The position numbers were made by a program, and so were the translations under genes. This document shows positions 34,723 to 47,400 of a stretch of DNA of 64,000 bases, in pieces; positions within the stretch are counted from its first letter, which is position 1, and each line of letters starts with the position of its first letter. This stretch comes from Arthrinium phaeospermum (lineage: Eukaryota; Ascomycota; Sordariomycetes; Amphisphaeriales; Apiosporaceae): contig QYRS01000007.1 in the NCBI GenBank assembly GCA_006503535.1, positions 1,922,001-1,986,000 on the forward strand, in the 5' to 3' direction. The notes under the pieces were generated by a model, which did not search any database, was not told the DNA's origin, and worked only from the letters and a program-made list of their open reading frames with translations.

Positions 34723-37700
34723 TTATGCCTTTCCAGCTCGTTGACCCCGTCCCCTCCCTCTTCCGGGAGTATGGCCGTGTCCATGTCCATGTCCGTTTCC
34801 ACTTGCACCAACAGCCACTTGCTGCGCCGAGGCAGCAGGTCCGTTACCGCCGCGGCCGTTTTTGTTTTGGGGGCCGGTGGTGGCGGCCGCAGCAGCAGCA
34901 GCAGAAGCAGCACCATCTTTAGGCTTCCCGCCCCGGCCCTTGCGCCGGCCGTTGCCTGCTCCCCCTCCTGCCTTATTCCTCTCCCCCCTGTCCTTCTCGC
35001 GGGCGACACGCCTAGCTTCTTCCTCCTGCGTCCGCCGACTCTCCTGGTCCCACCACTCCTGGAAGGCCTGCTCCTCCTGGATCTCCTGCAGGCTGCGCTT
35101 GGCCACGGCCTCCTTGACGCTCTCCTGCTCCCGCCGCTGGTGGTCGATAATGTCGGCCAGCCCGAGGCCGATGAGGGACTCGGACTGCTTCGGGGTCCTC
35201 TGGATGTACGACTTGGAGTGAGGCACCAGGGGCTTGTTCTCCGGGACGGACGAGGGGCTGGGGGACACCGCCTGGGACGGGCCGGACTTGTTGGCTTGCA
35301 GGTTGGACCCGCTAGTGGTGCGGGCCGCGGATCCGCGCGGCGTGGCCGACCCGGATCGATTCTGGCCGGGGAACCGGGTGTCGGGCGATGCCGTCCTGCG
35401 CGGGGTCGACTTGCCCGACGACTCCGCGGCCACGAGCGGTTTCGCGCCAGGGACAGCGAGGGATGACGCCTTGATCTCGCTGCTGAGGACGTCCTTGATG
35501 GAGCTCTTGGGCGGTGCCGGGCTGCTCTTCCAAGGCGACGCCGCCTTCTTGTCGTCTACCTGAATCCACGGTGTCAGCCTTTGCTGCTCGGCCTGTGCCT
35601 CTTCCCGCGCGGCCTCCTCGGCCTGCTGCTGCAAGAACTTCTTCCGTTCTTTCTGCGACAGCTTCTGCGGCGTCAGCTTCGCGGCTTCCTTCTTTGCCGC
35701 GGCAAGCTCCGCAGAAAGCGCCGATTGCGTCGGCTTGGACTCGTTCATGATGTCTTGGAGTCCCAACTTGGACGTCGGAAGCGGTGCTGCAGCCCACGGC
35801 GCACCACCGCTGGCTGCTCGCCTGTTCGTTCCGCTAGAAGACGAAGACAAGCCAGGCCTCAGAGCCAGAGGGGTCGGCGGGCTCGCGGCGGCCTCGTCTG
35901 CCCGCTGGGTCGACTTCCCCTTAGGGGCTTTCCAGCTACTCTCCGGTAGGCTTGAGAGCTGGTCCAGCTCTCTGCGCAGACCGGCATCCATTGGTTTTGG
36001 ACAAGGGGACGAGGGGCTGGAACCACTGGACGATGCATCGTCGTCCATGTCGAACATCAGGTCGGCCTGGGAGTTCTTGGGCCGCAGATCAGGGCTAAAC
36101 GGTTCGTTGCGAGGCGTCCGCGATTTCTGCCTCGTCTTATCAGGCGTGAGCGACACACCAGACATGTCGTCGACACTACCAATGCGAGCCTTGAAAGATG
36201 ACGAAATCTTCTTTTCCTCTTCCTTTGACATGACTTTATAGGCCATCTCTCGGACGCGCCTTTGCCTCTCCTCGTCTATGTCGCTAGCTAGCTCAGGATA
36301 TCGTTCATGGAGTAGCAGGTCGGCTCGGCCACTTCTGGCAAATGGGCATCGAGCGAGCTGGTTATCCCTGACAACTTCATCAAGTTCCAGGAGAAGCTCT
36401 TCATCTAGGTTGTCGAGAAGACTGAATATAGTTAGCTGGTTGCCGGAGGGAGAAACAAACTGCGTAACAGTCATGTAAGGGTCACTTACTGGTTCTCAAG
36501 CATTGACTCCATCTGGAGACAAATATACTCAAGGCCCTTGTCTTTGAACTCGGTAACAGAGCACACGCTGATGAGGTTGAGTAGAGTCGAGATATTACGC
36601 ATCGTAACTGCATCAAGTTAGACAAAACTCGTTACCAACTATTCCGTTATGAACTTACCGAAACGGCCCAGGATCTTCTGGCATATCTGAGAGAGCCGGT
36701 CTATCATCAGCTCATTGGCGATGTTCATCACATCCACAACGAGCTCCGAGAATTCGTCAATGCTATCTGCAATCACATCGTCGAACAACTCCTCGCCAAC
36801 GTCACCATAGAGATGTTGGAGAACGTAGTGGAATGACTCCGGGTCGAAGTGCTTAAGGTCAATGGGAACTCTGTCAGTCATGGCTTGTCCCTCCATGCGG
36901 TTTACAAGCCACATCCCGCCTGACCGACCATTGAAGAGACCCTGAAACCAGGGGCATCGCTGGCACAGCAGAGTACTATGAACTGGAATCTCGTCCCCAT
37001 CGAGCTCAAGTAAAGCATCTCCATCTTCGAAGAAAGCTGGATCTTCGATAGCTTTGCGGTAATCCTGGTCCATGGTCCGAGAAGGAGAACTCTGCAGCCT
37101 CGCCGATTGTTCCAACTTAGCCATGCCGAGTTTCGTAGCGACTTTCATGAGCTCATTGCGAACCTGTCGGTAGCGGCTCGCGAGAGGGGGTGATTGGCGG
37201 GTAAAGTTCCAGGCCGGGATCACTCGGTCCACGTAGGAGTAAACGACAAAGTTGAGTAAAGTGATTAGGTCGATACCGGCAAACTTGATGACGATAGTGT
37301 CGTCCTCGGTAGAGAATGTGAGCAGTTCAGGGATCTCGAACGCACCCGTTTCGCGGAATCGCTGCAGTCCCATTCGCAATATGGGACTTCGAGAAGATAG
37401 AACCCAGCTGTGTACTGGAATCTGGATTTCAGGGCACGAGCTTGTGCAAACAGCCACCCCTGTACTGTCGTTCTGATACCGCCACTGCCGAAGATGCGAT
37501 TGAACATCTTCCTCAAGGTCAGTGGACGTCAGCACCTCATAGGCCAGCGTGTCAACTCGGCCTTTGAGGACATCGGGATCCTGGAATTTCCAAGTGTCTT
37601 TGTTCTCACGCTTCGTCCCGTTGACAGCCTTGAAGCCCCGTAAAGCACAGAGTGGCGAAATATCGTGCCAAAGATTCTGCTCGTCGACCTCCACCTGTTC

Positions 37701-39719
37701 CCGAGTCACGTCGCAGTCTTTGCGGATGGCTGCATAGGCGCCAAAGGGGGAACTTCGCACAGCTGCGACCCCGCTAATAAAGGGGACACGCTGAAATTTG
37801 AAATCCTTTCTTTTCCCATCCGAAAGACCAGCTGCCTTGGTGTCCTTTGCTTTGGTTCTCTTGATGCGACGCCATACAGCTCCAGACTGAGTTGAGATCA
37901 ACACCGAGCCATTTTCTGCCACACTCACGGACGCAGCTCCGTCCTTTTTCGAGCTCCAGATGAGCTGTGGCGTAGTGACAGCATCCTTGATACGCGCTGG
38001 GTTCGTGGTTGATGCCGAGATAGCGGATGATGATCCATCATTCTTTTGGTTGAGTGACATGGTAAACAGATCACCGCTACCCGTTAGTGCAGCGATTGTC
38101 TCTCCACCAGACGTGATGGCGCGTATTTCCTTGCGCCCAGAGTCATATCTGGACGATAAGGAGAGCCTTCCAGAACGCTGTAGCGTAGAATTTGTCAAGC
38201 CATCGAAGAATGGGAACTTGATCATGTTATATCCGTAGTTCGTAAAGACGCAGACAGTACGGTCTTCGAACAGACAAGTTGTCGCCTTGTCAATGGCCGA
38301 GACCATCACAATAGATGAGTGCGACGAGAGTAGCGATGCAGCCACCTTGCGGGGAATCTGCTGAATCTCCAGAGACCTGGAATCCGCGTCCATCAATGCG
38401 AGTTGCCCAACATTCTTCCCCCAGCAATAGAGCGAGGAACCAGTATGGGCAACGGAGTGGACAGATGAAGCGGCAATGCCTAGCACCACTTCTTTCTTGA
38501 GAGGGCCAAAAACTTGCCGGGGTGACGTACTCATCGACTCCTCGTCTGCCTTGAGGGGTGGCGGGAGAACATAGCCTAGCTGGGAAAAGGTGTTCAAGCC
38601 CCAAGTCCACAGCTCACCGCCGGCAGTAATGGCCAAAGTATGGTTCTGTCCCAGAGCAACCGAGACAACCTGCTTGTCGAGCAAAGGGCCCTGCACAGGA
38701 GTGAAGTGAAACCGCGTGTTCTCATCCCCTAAACCAAGACGGCCGCCACGACCCACACCGCATACGTACAGGTTCGAGATCGGGTCTGTTGTGAGAACAG
38801 CACTGTGCAGCTTGGAGAACTCGGCGTCCTGCACGCAAAGGGGCCGACTCTGTATGAGCGCCGGTACTTCGGACAAGTCGGGGACAAACGAGTCCTCGAG
38901 GCTCCTCTGCTTTTTCTGATGCTGTAGGTGCTTGTCATAGAAGTGCTGGACCAGATGCTCGGGTCGCTGGAAGTAGACGCGCTCGGGAAATTGCCGGTCA
39001 TCTTGGTCACCGAGACCCAAAGAAAGATTCTTGTTGCTTCCAAATGTGAACAGTTCTTCGCCAAGGCCGGGTAGTCTGCTCCAGTGCTGACCGTGCTCGT
39101 CGAGATCCGAGCCTGCCTCACTGTCCGAGTCGTCATCGGCCTTTGCTCTTTCCTCGGCCATGCGCAGACTGCGGAGCGCAATAGTTGCATTGTAGACATC
39201 AAATGGCGAGTTGCCCTCATTATCTTTAGTCTTGATCAGATGGCCAATCTTCGTCGCATTGCTCCCAACGATCGACACGTGCAAGTCGTTGCGTTCCTTG
39301 TCCAGCAGCAGTCTCGCGATCGATATATTGCCATTGTACATGGCGCGGTGGAGGGCGTTCCAGCCACTCTCGAGGTCTTGCGCGTATAGGTCGATGGCGG
39401 GGTGGTCCAGGAGGGCCTCGACAAAGGAGATCGCATTCGCGGAGGTGGACGAGGCGGCGCGCAAGAGCAGCGTCAGCCCGGCGTGATCGCGGCTGTTCAG
39501 GTCGGCCTTGGAGAAGCCGCCGGGGGCTTGGTTTGATGTCTTGCGCGACGACTTGGTGAGCGGTCGCGGAGAGCTTCCGAATGCGCCGGGGCTTCCTACT
39601 CCAACAATGCCGGGGCCCTTGGACGGATAGGTATTCTGGGAGTACCCGGCCGGAGCCAGTAGCCGACGGAATCTGTCGACATCGTTTTCCCAGTAGTACT
39701 TCCAAAGTAGATGACTCAT
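34723..39719 (-). CDS. IBtk-like protein: ankyrin, RCC1 and two BTB domains
   Basis: Proteins of this architecture (animal IBtk, fission yeast Btb3-like) act as cullin-3 substrate adaptors. Exons 39719-36659, 36607-36490 and 36421-34723 give 1625 residues. The N-terminus (MSHLLWKYYWENDVDRFRRL) leads into ankyrin repeats (DHAGLTLLLRAASS, GWNALHRAMYNGNISIARLL). RCC1-type repeats follow (LYVCGVGRGGRLGLGDENTR, ALGQNHTLAITAGGELWTWG). Two BTB/POZ segments lie near IPVHSWVLSSRSPILRMGL and IPVHSTLLCQRCPWFQGLF. The 118-base second exon joins to a conserved helical block (LLDNLDEELLLELDEVVRDN). The C-terminal 450 residues are low complexity with a coiled, charged segment (FQEWWDQESRRTQEEEARRV) and a Gly/Arg/Lys-rich end. 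Both introns are canonical and the phases match. The minus-strand frames before and after the introns belong to one gene, not two. Cullin-3 adaptor function is inferred from the family. Confidence 0.9.
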
Positions 39720-41340
39720 GTGGTATAGGCGGCGCGGGGTCCAAGCAGCTCGAATAGCACCCGCTGTGAGTCTCGAGGATCACGGCCTTTTTAAGGTGCG
39801 CTTTCTAAAGCTGCTGCGACGGAAGGGGAGGACAAGCTTCGAGAGTCGCAGCTCTCTATCGAATTGTGGTGTCTGGTGATTCGTCGTCGCGAAAGTCGAT
39901 ACGGTGTTCGAAGGGCAGATAAGAGATTAAGCTTAGGGTTTCGCGACTCGAGTTGGAGTTGAAGTTGGAGTCTGTTCCAGATCGTAGCAGTGGCAAGGGG
40001 AGATAAGGTTTGGCTTATCGGAATAGGTACAGCAGGGTGAACGAAGTACAGATGACACCTTTGTTATCTAGCACACGCGCACACAGTCAATAACTTGCGC
40101 TTCAATGAAATGCTCTTGCTCCTAGAAAGCCGAATTGTACATGCCAGGAAGACAGAGAGTGCATACAAGTATATCTGTCGCAGGAGATGCTATGGTGGCG
40201 GGGTAGTTCAGGAGGCAAGTCGCCGAACCTCTCGAGATGATGATGTGTGTCATGTAATGGAACCCTGTGCGCCCGCGACGCCATCGCGCCTGACCAATCG
40301 GAAGAGCTAACGTAGGCTCATGGGGGATCCTCAGGGCAAGGACAGCTCTCCTATCCCCCGAGCTGCAACCCAGAAGCTTCCGAGGACGATTTAAACAGCC
40401 CTATCTACTGTATCAGCCGATCAACTGTTGAAGCCACAGGGCTCGGGAACTATCGAATGGCAAAGCTCCGACAGACAAACCTTTGGCTTTTCAGTAACCT
40501 CTCAAATAAATGAAGACAGGAAATGAGCTGCCAAGATATTGAGTATATATCCGTAGGGATTAGAGCTGTGGAGTTTATCCCATGCATGCCCCGCGATGCA
40601 GTTCGTTCGGGTCAGTTCGCATTGTTAGACTGGTCAACGTGAAGGCACTAATTGGACAAGCAAAGTGATACAAGTAGCAAGTAGAAGGAATCATTGCATA
40701 TGGTCAGAAATGCATACTTGCAGCCAGGTTCGTTCTACGCAATATCTCCTTTGAGCAAAACCGGTTACATGCATAAGTCTCATTGAGAGACACATTATTT
40801 GTTGAGCTTTGCGTCTTTGGCTATGGTGAGAGAGAGATTGAGGATGTATGCACAGAGTCGGAACTGTTCATTGAACTGCAGAAACCAAATCAAGCAGGAA
40901 TATATATAGGCTATAGGAAGTCATGATTGCCCGACTTATATACATGAGTGTAAAACATTGGCTTCGGGCTTGCGCAGGAACAAGCCGTGTATTAAGGCTG
41001 CATTGGAAGATGCCGACCGGGACAGTGGAAGCTGGATGGATGATACCCTCTGACGTCCATCTGCTGGTGATTGGCGTTGTAAGCCGAGAGTCCGGGGCTT
41101 ACTTGGTGACAGGCCGTGACCCACCACAGCCGTTATCGCATGCAACTCAGCGGGATTAAGCGCTCGGCTCAATAATTATTTCAAATTCCCTTGTCGCGTG
41201 CCTCACTTGCAGACAAAGGCGATTGTCGCACACCACCAGTTGCTCTGCACTCGATCGACGTCTAGTAAACCCTGGGCCCCCGGCAAGTCTGACATCAACT
41301 TCAACCACCCTTAATCGGCGACAACTACCAATCCGACAAG
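39720..41340. promoter_or_regulatory. Divergent upstream region of the IBtk-like and carrier genes
   Basis: These 1.6 kb lack any frame with recognisable similarity. Small open frames of 60-80 codons are present on both strands (for example 40923-41172) but carry no protein signature. Confidence 0.4.
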
Positions 41341-42637
41341 ATGACGTCCCAGGAAAAGCCCCTCCCCTTCGTTTACCAGTTCGCCGCCGGTCAGTCCATG
41401 TGCCCACTCGCTCTCTCTGCCTACTCTTCTTGCTGACTTTTCGCGCAGGCGCAATTGCTGGTGTGTCGGAGATTCTGGTCATGTACCCGACAGATGTTGT
41501 CAAGACACGGTCAGTAATACCAATGCTGACGCCTGATGTGCGCTCCCGATCCAAAGCTGACCATTACCCCAAAAACAGACAGCAGCTTGCGACCGAGAGC
41601 ATTGGCATGGTCCAGACCTTCCAGAACATCGTCCGAACCGAAGGCCCCGGCCGCCTCTACCGGTTAGCCGCCCCGATTGGTGCTGGGTTGGTTGGCTGAA
41701 TGCTAATAGGCGAGCAGTGGTATTCTGGCACCCATTCTTATGGAGGCTCCCAAGCGAGCCACCAAGTTTGCTGCCAACGATTCGTGGGGCAAGGTTTATC
41801 GCAATGCCTTCGGTGCCCAGAAGATGACGCAAAGCCTGTCGATCTTGACTGGTGCTACTGCTGGTGCGACTGAAGCCTTTGTGGTGGTGCCTTTCGAGCT
41901 TGTTAAGATCCGACTGCAAGACAAGGCCTCCGGCGGCAAATATGCTGGCCCCGGAGATGCTCTGATGAAGATTATCAAGAACGAGGGTCCTCTGGCTCTT
42001 TACAATGGCTTGGAGTCCACCCTGTGGCGCCACATTCTCTGGAATGCTGGATACTTTGGCTGTAAGTCCAACGAACGAACATTGAACATGACCTGTTAGG
42101 TTACAGGCTCTCTACGTTTGGTGTAATATTGTATGCTGCAACTAAATCGCTAATCTGCATAATTATAGGCATTTTCCAAGTCCGCCAGCTTCTGCCCACG
42201 GCCACCTCAAAGAAGTCGCAAATTGGCAATGACATTATTGCTGGCTCTATTGGTGGTACAGTTGGTACTATCATGTAAGTTTCTCTAGCCCCTGCTTGGA
42301 TTTGGTTTGTATTTCAAGGTCGGTTCTCACTAGTGATTAGCAACACGCCCATGGACGTGGTCAAGTCCCGTATTCAGAACAGCCCCAAGGTTGCTGGTGT
42401 CGTGCCTAAGTACAACGTAAGTAAAGCCCTTTATCCTCAAACAAGATCAGTGTCTTACATAATATACTGCAGTGGGCATGGCCTTCCGTATTCATGGTAC
42501 TGCGCGAGGAAGGATTCGGTGCTCTCTACCGTGGTTTCGCGCCCAAGGTGCTGAGACTCGGACCCGGTGGTGGTATCCTCCTAGTCGTCTACACAGGCGT
42601 TATGGATTGGTTTAGATCGATGGGCGTTGGGAAATAG
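41341..42637 (+). CDS. odc1: Mitochondrial 2-oxodicarboxylate carrier (Odc-type)
   Basis: This inner-membrane carrier exchanges 2-oxoadipate and 2-oxoglutarate, linking lysine metabolism to the matrix. Seven exons (41341-41389, 41449-41509, 41579-41662, 41718-42061, 42169-42274, 42341-42416, 42473-42637) give 294 residues with phases that agree throughout. The three mitochondrial-carrier signatures are visible: YPTDVVKTR in repeat 1, VPFELVKIRLQDKASGGKY in repeat 2 and TPMDVVKSRIQNS in repeat 3. The six helices fit the usual 300-residue tripartite fold. GILAPILMEAPKRATKFAAN and FAPKVLRLGPGGGILLVVY are typical of the Odc subfamily. The high intron density makes the gene look like fragments. 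The subfamily call rests on pattern recognition. Another carboxylate carrier is the main alternative. Confidence 0.88.
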
Positions 42638-44423
42638 TCGGTCCCTTTTCCTTGATACCCAATAAGATAAATGTCTTTGTCATTGGATTTCAGGTTCACG
42701 ATCTCCCTTGGCTTCCAAATACAGGACACAATCTGCAGACTTCTCAACCGGTACAGTGAAATTGCACTGTCTTCATGAATATATTGACTTCGACCATTAA
42801 ATATCCATCGACCGAATTGAATCCAACAGACTTTGCCCTCATGGCAGACAGTATTTCAAAGGGGCATTGCCATTCAGCCCAGCCTTTGGTGATATCCTTG
42901 AGCATGCCAATTTAGTTATGCTCTTTCAAATTTGTTGGGGGTGAAAAGTGAAGCATAGCCCGTTGGCAATATATTCAAGGATTTACAGCCAAGCCTGGTG
43001 GAGGTGGTGAAAACCTGATTTTCACTTCACACTGCCTCTTACTGCTCTACGTTTCTGACTACCTGATTCCCTTTATCTTCCATTGGGACTTGCCTATTTG
43101 ATCGGTCTAACTTATGCCACAACTGCTACTTCAACTTGTCCTCTCCGACAAGCTCCCGGTAAGGGTAGTTCTTTTGCAACTTGGGGGTAATTTCTCGTTC
43201 GAGATCGAGCAGCTGGATGGTAGGTGAGCGTAATATACTTTATATACGCAAACGTATTCACACGCCTTTGCTATCACTTGCCTTTTCCTGTCCACCTCTC
43301 TTCCTCACCTGGTGTATTCATGGAATTTCCTGCACAACAATTCGCCGAACTAAGTCCTGATTGTGACCAAATCCAGCAGGTAGTTTTCAGTCAACTACAT
43401 TGGCCCCTTCCTTCTGAGGAGACTTCGAGGCAAGTACTTTTCTCGGGTTGAGGATCCTCAGCCAATACTGACCGATTGTATCACCGAACAATCGGCAATA
43501 CCTCTACTTGATAACTTCACCCTCTCAACCTCACCTCTCCCCCGCAGCTTCCATCTTTATGTTCTTGCCTTTATCCTTCAACCATTCCTACCCAACCTTT
43601 ACCCGCAGTGAATATTATCAAGAGGTCCTCCCCTGTGGCTAGACCTCCTCCAACTTCTGATTTTCAGCACACTGGATTACCTCTTCGACCCTCTTGCAAA
43701 GGTTAACTTGTTCATGAGACCAGTATTCACTTACCTGAACTCTTTCTTCTGGAATTCTCATATTGAACGTAAGCAGGATTTCATACATATTGAACGTTAG
43801 CAGAACTTCATACATATTTCACCCACTTCATACAAGAGGTAAGTACACCACTCACTCCACCACCAAGTTCTGCTGTAGCAGTCCCCAATGCTCTTTCCCT
43901 ACCTTCTCTCATGCCAACCATCACCACCACCTTTACCTCCTGCAACATACTGAATCCTTCCACCACCTCCACAAGTAGACACCTCATTCCCGTTTCTCAT
44001 CTTTCTCCATAATCCACAAGATCGATACTCCAATATTTGAGCTCTCACCAATACGAAGGTGAGATCACGGTAAGTTGCCCAAACCTGAGGATAAGAATTC
44101 GTCCCCAAGGTCATCATCCTCATCTTTCACTTCCACTGCCACTTCCGATGAGGTCAACTCATAACGGTCAACCAACAAAGGAAGTCGCATAATTTTCTCC
44201 CATCCATCATCACAAACCTTCGCATTGACTTGCCTTTCATATACCAAACTTGTCTTCTTCTCCAACACCAGACAAGTAACAGGTCACAGCAGCCTTCTCT
44301 TGAACCTTCCTCTCGTTCTCGAAAAAGATATTTCCTCTCTGATCCAGTTTACCAGAATCCGAGATCTCACCCGCCCAACTTCTTCCTTAGTCACTTGCAT
44401 TCACTGCTCCACAAGATTCAAAC
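42638..44423. other. Long pyrimidine-rich leader or promoter region with a small tandem repeat
   Basis: These 1.8 kb contain no supported gene. A 27-base unit (catattgaacgt...ttcata) occurs twice at 43759-43785 and 43786-43812, with a partial third copy after it. The last 700 bases are rich in C and T and probably form a long 5' leader with possible leader introns for the acidic F-box-like gene. Confidence 0.45.
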
Positions 44424-47400
44424 ATGGTCATGGAGCTCGACAGTTCTTCGAGCGGAAGCTCGGACGGTGACAGTGACAGCGGCGAGACCAACTACGCGAA
44501 CCGCAGCAAATGGTTCCCTCAAGGTGGTGCAAGCAATGAGTCGACCGCCCCAGATGAAACTGGAAGTAGTGGCAGAGACAACGGCGAAGGCTCCAGCAGA
44601 CAGTTCGCAGCCGCGGGCGGTTCGCCAGGCGATGATAGTGACGACTCAGACGACTCAGACGACCCAAAGGACGACAACAACAATGGTGATGACGGTGACC
44701 CCGGTTCCGCGAACCGCAGTAGACGTTTCCTCAACGGTGGCCATGACGATGAGTCGCCCATCCCAGAAGACCCTGGAGGCAACGTCAGAGACAATGGCGA
44801 AGGCCCCAGCAGACGACCCGTAGCCACGGGCGGCTCACCAGGCGACCCAGACGGCTCAGACGACGGCAGCGGTAGTGGTGATGATGGTGACGATGGCGAC
44901 GATGAAAATAACGACTCGGGCTACGGCACTGAACGCAATGAATGCTCTGACGGTAAGTACGATACGGCAACTCAAGTCTCGACGTAGCTAACATATGGCT
45001 TCTCAGATGAAGACACGGTCCGCGATCTCTCCGTTATGCCAGATGTCATCGACGATGACAGCGATGATGACGGCGATGACGATGATGGGGGCGATATGAC
45101 CCTGTGGTCCCACCAGAGACTCATGCTCGAGTACAATCGAAAGCGGGATGAGATTCGAACCCTCCGGATCAGATACAAGAGACGTATCCGAGAATTGACA
45201 GAAACCCTAGACAACCTCCAAGAGAGTTTAGATGAGAAGGACGCGTCGATTAATGGTCTCCAGAGAACTGTCAGAGGTCTCCAAGACGAGATCCAAACAC
45301 TGCAGGACCGCCTGCGTGGAATCCGACCTGCCCCTGTCCGGTGGACCCAGCTGCTGCAGAACGTGCCCGATTACTCTATAGTCTACAAGGCTGCTTGCCA
45401 GCAACTCAACATGTCACAGGTTGTCACCAACGTCCATCCCCAGCTCCGCCTATCGACTCGAACACTGGAAGATTGGCAAATGAGAGCCGCTTATGGCCTG
45501 GACGGTGGTGACGGCGGCAATGGCAATGGAAACGGAGGCGGAAACGGAAACAGGGCCGGCAGCATGCCCCCTGGTGGTGAGGGAGATGACGATCATGGTG
45601 GCAGCGACAACGAGTCCGACTCCAGCGACGACGAATCCGACTTGTTCGTCCGGCAAGGCTCCTCGCTTCCACCCGCTGGCGAGGAGGAGAGGCCACGCCG
45701 ACCTTTCAACTTCAACAAACTCCCTCGCGACGTCCAGGAGCGTATCTTCCGCTATCTTTTCGTCAAAAAGGAACTTGTCCACTGCCTTTCTCGCCTGGAC
45801 CCTGGCAATAAACCCCTGCTTCCCAAACCAGTGCAAGGCTTCTTCTGGGGCGGCGAAGATCGAGAGTGCTGCGTCACGTTGGTTCACCGACCCAACAGCG
45901 TTCTTCGACTGCTGTTGGTCTGCAAGAGATGGCTGTACCTTGGCGTCCACGCTTTCTATGGACTCAACACCTTCGCGTTTGTAAGTGTTTGAGATATGAG
46001 AGATACGACTCCAAGCGAGCTAACATGGACTTAGTCATCTCTGGGCGAGCTGGGCCGATTCATGAAAGGCATCGGCTCTCGGATGGAACGAATTGTGAAC
46101 GTGGAGCTGTTCTGTAAGACGAGCTGAACCTGAACCGGACTTTTGCACTGAGCTGTACTGACATTTCTGAACAGGGCACGGAGCCATCATGCCTCGTCAA
46201 GTGTCTATGGTGAACCAACGAACACTGCCTCTCCAGTTCTTTTGCGATACCCGGCGTTTGAAGACATTGGTGGTAAGTAAACTCCATGCCATGCTTGAAT
46301 CAGAAGTCCCTCGCTAACCCACGTCAGATTCATCTCCAGGAGCGTAAGTTTAAGGAACAAATTTGGCCACTTGGGAGTAAAACTGACGAAGGAAACGCAG
46401 TTGATGAACGACGAACTCGTAGAAAGTACGAGATCCGAAAAGGAGAAGACGAATTAGGGGACGAGAACAGAGTCGTCCCTTATGCTGGATCCAGGCTCGA
46501 TCTGGGCAACCCCTTCAAAGTGCTCATGGAAAGCACGCGCATTCAGCCTAACCACCGACAGTATCGCAGCATTCGGACCATGCATGGCCTTGGTAAGTGG
46601 GATCCAGCTCAGGAGTTTCAAAAGAGAGAGGGCTGACCTTCCCAATTACAGATTTCGTCTACCAGCTGAGAGGCATGAACTACGTGAGAATCCGAGAGGC
46701 CCAAGGCAATACCGCCCGCCAGAAGATCCGCGACTGGAGCGTCATTGATGACATCAACTCTGTTGTCACCCTCCCCAAGGAACCAAACTACGAATTCGCC
46801 TCCGAGTTGGACAACCTCTCACCTATCAGAGGACTGACCAACTTCCTGCCGACCGAGGACGACAAGCAGATTGTTCGAAGATGGTACGCCGACGACGAGC
46901 CCATGGGAAGCGTCATCGGCGAGGACGACGACGGCGACACCCTCAGCATCGTAAGCAGCGAGGCACGCTCTACTCCCTCCCTCTCCGATGACGAATCTGA
47001 CGACGACGACGGATCCGATGACGACGACTCCAATACTCCATCTGCTAATGGGGGAGGCGACAATGACAGCGGTGTTGACGTGGATATGGATGATGTCGAC
47101 AACGATAGTGGTGATGATTCTCCCTCTGATAACGGCACTGTTGACGATCTCAACGAGGACCTCGACCAGATGAGTATCAACGATGATTCGGATAGCATCG
47201 ACGAAGATGCTCAGGATGACCACGACAATATGTCGACCACTACTGATAGCAGTGGTGACTCGGACGACAGCTCCCGACCCCACGACACCGGAACCACCGG
47301 CATCACCTCCGATTATTCCACGTCTGCCAATGTCGCAGGCGCGGGCGGGAGCCAAGGCTCTCGCCGTCGAGCCGACACAGTGTCGTCCTCGGCAGCCGAT

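Noticed and set aside
36421..36607. Reading the two long minus-strand frames (34,723-36,474 and 36,639-39,719) as two separate genes
   Set aside because: Canonical splice sites and matching phases join them through a 118-base exon into the known IBtk-type architecture.
45150..45165. T-arm-like gagattcgaaccctcc, as in a minus-strand tRNA
   Set aside because: It lies inside the conserved coiled-coil coding sequence of the F-box-like gene (DEIRTLRIR), and no acceptor stem, anticodon arm or D arm fits around it.
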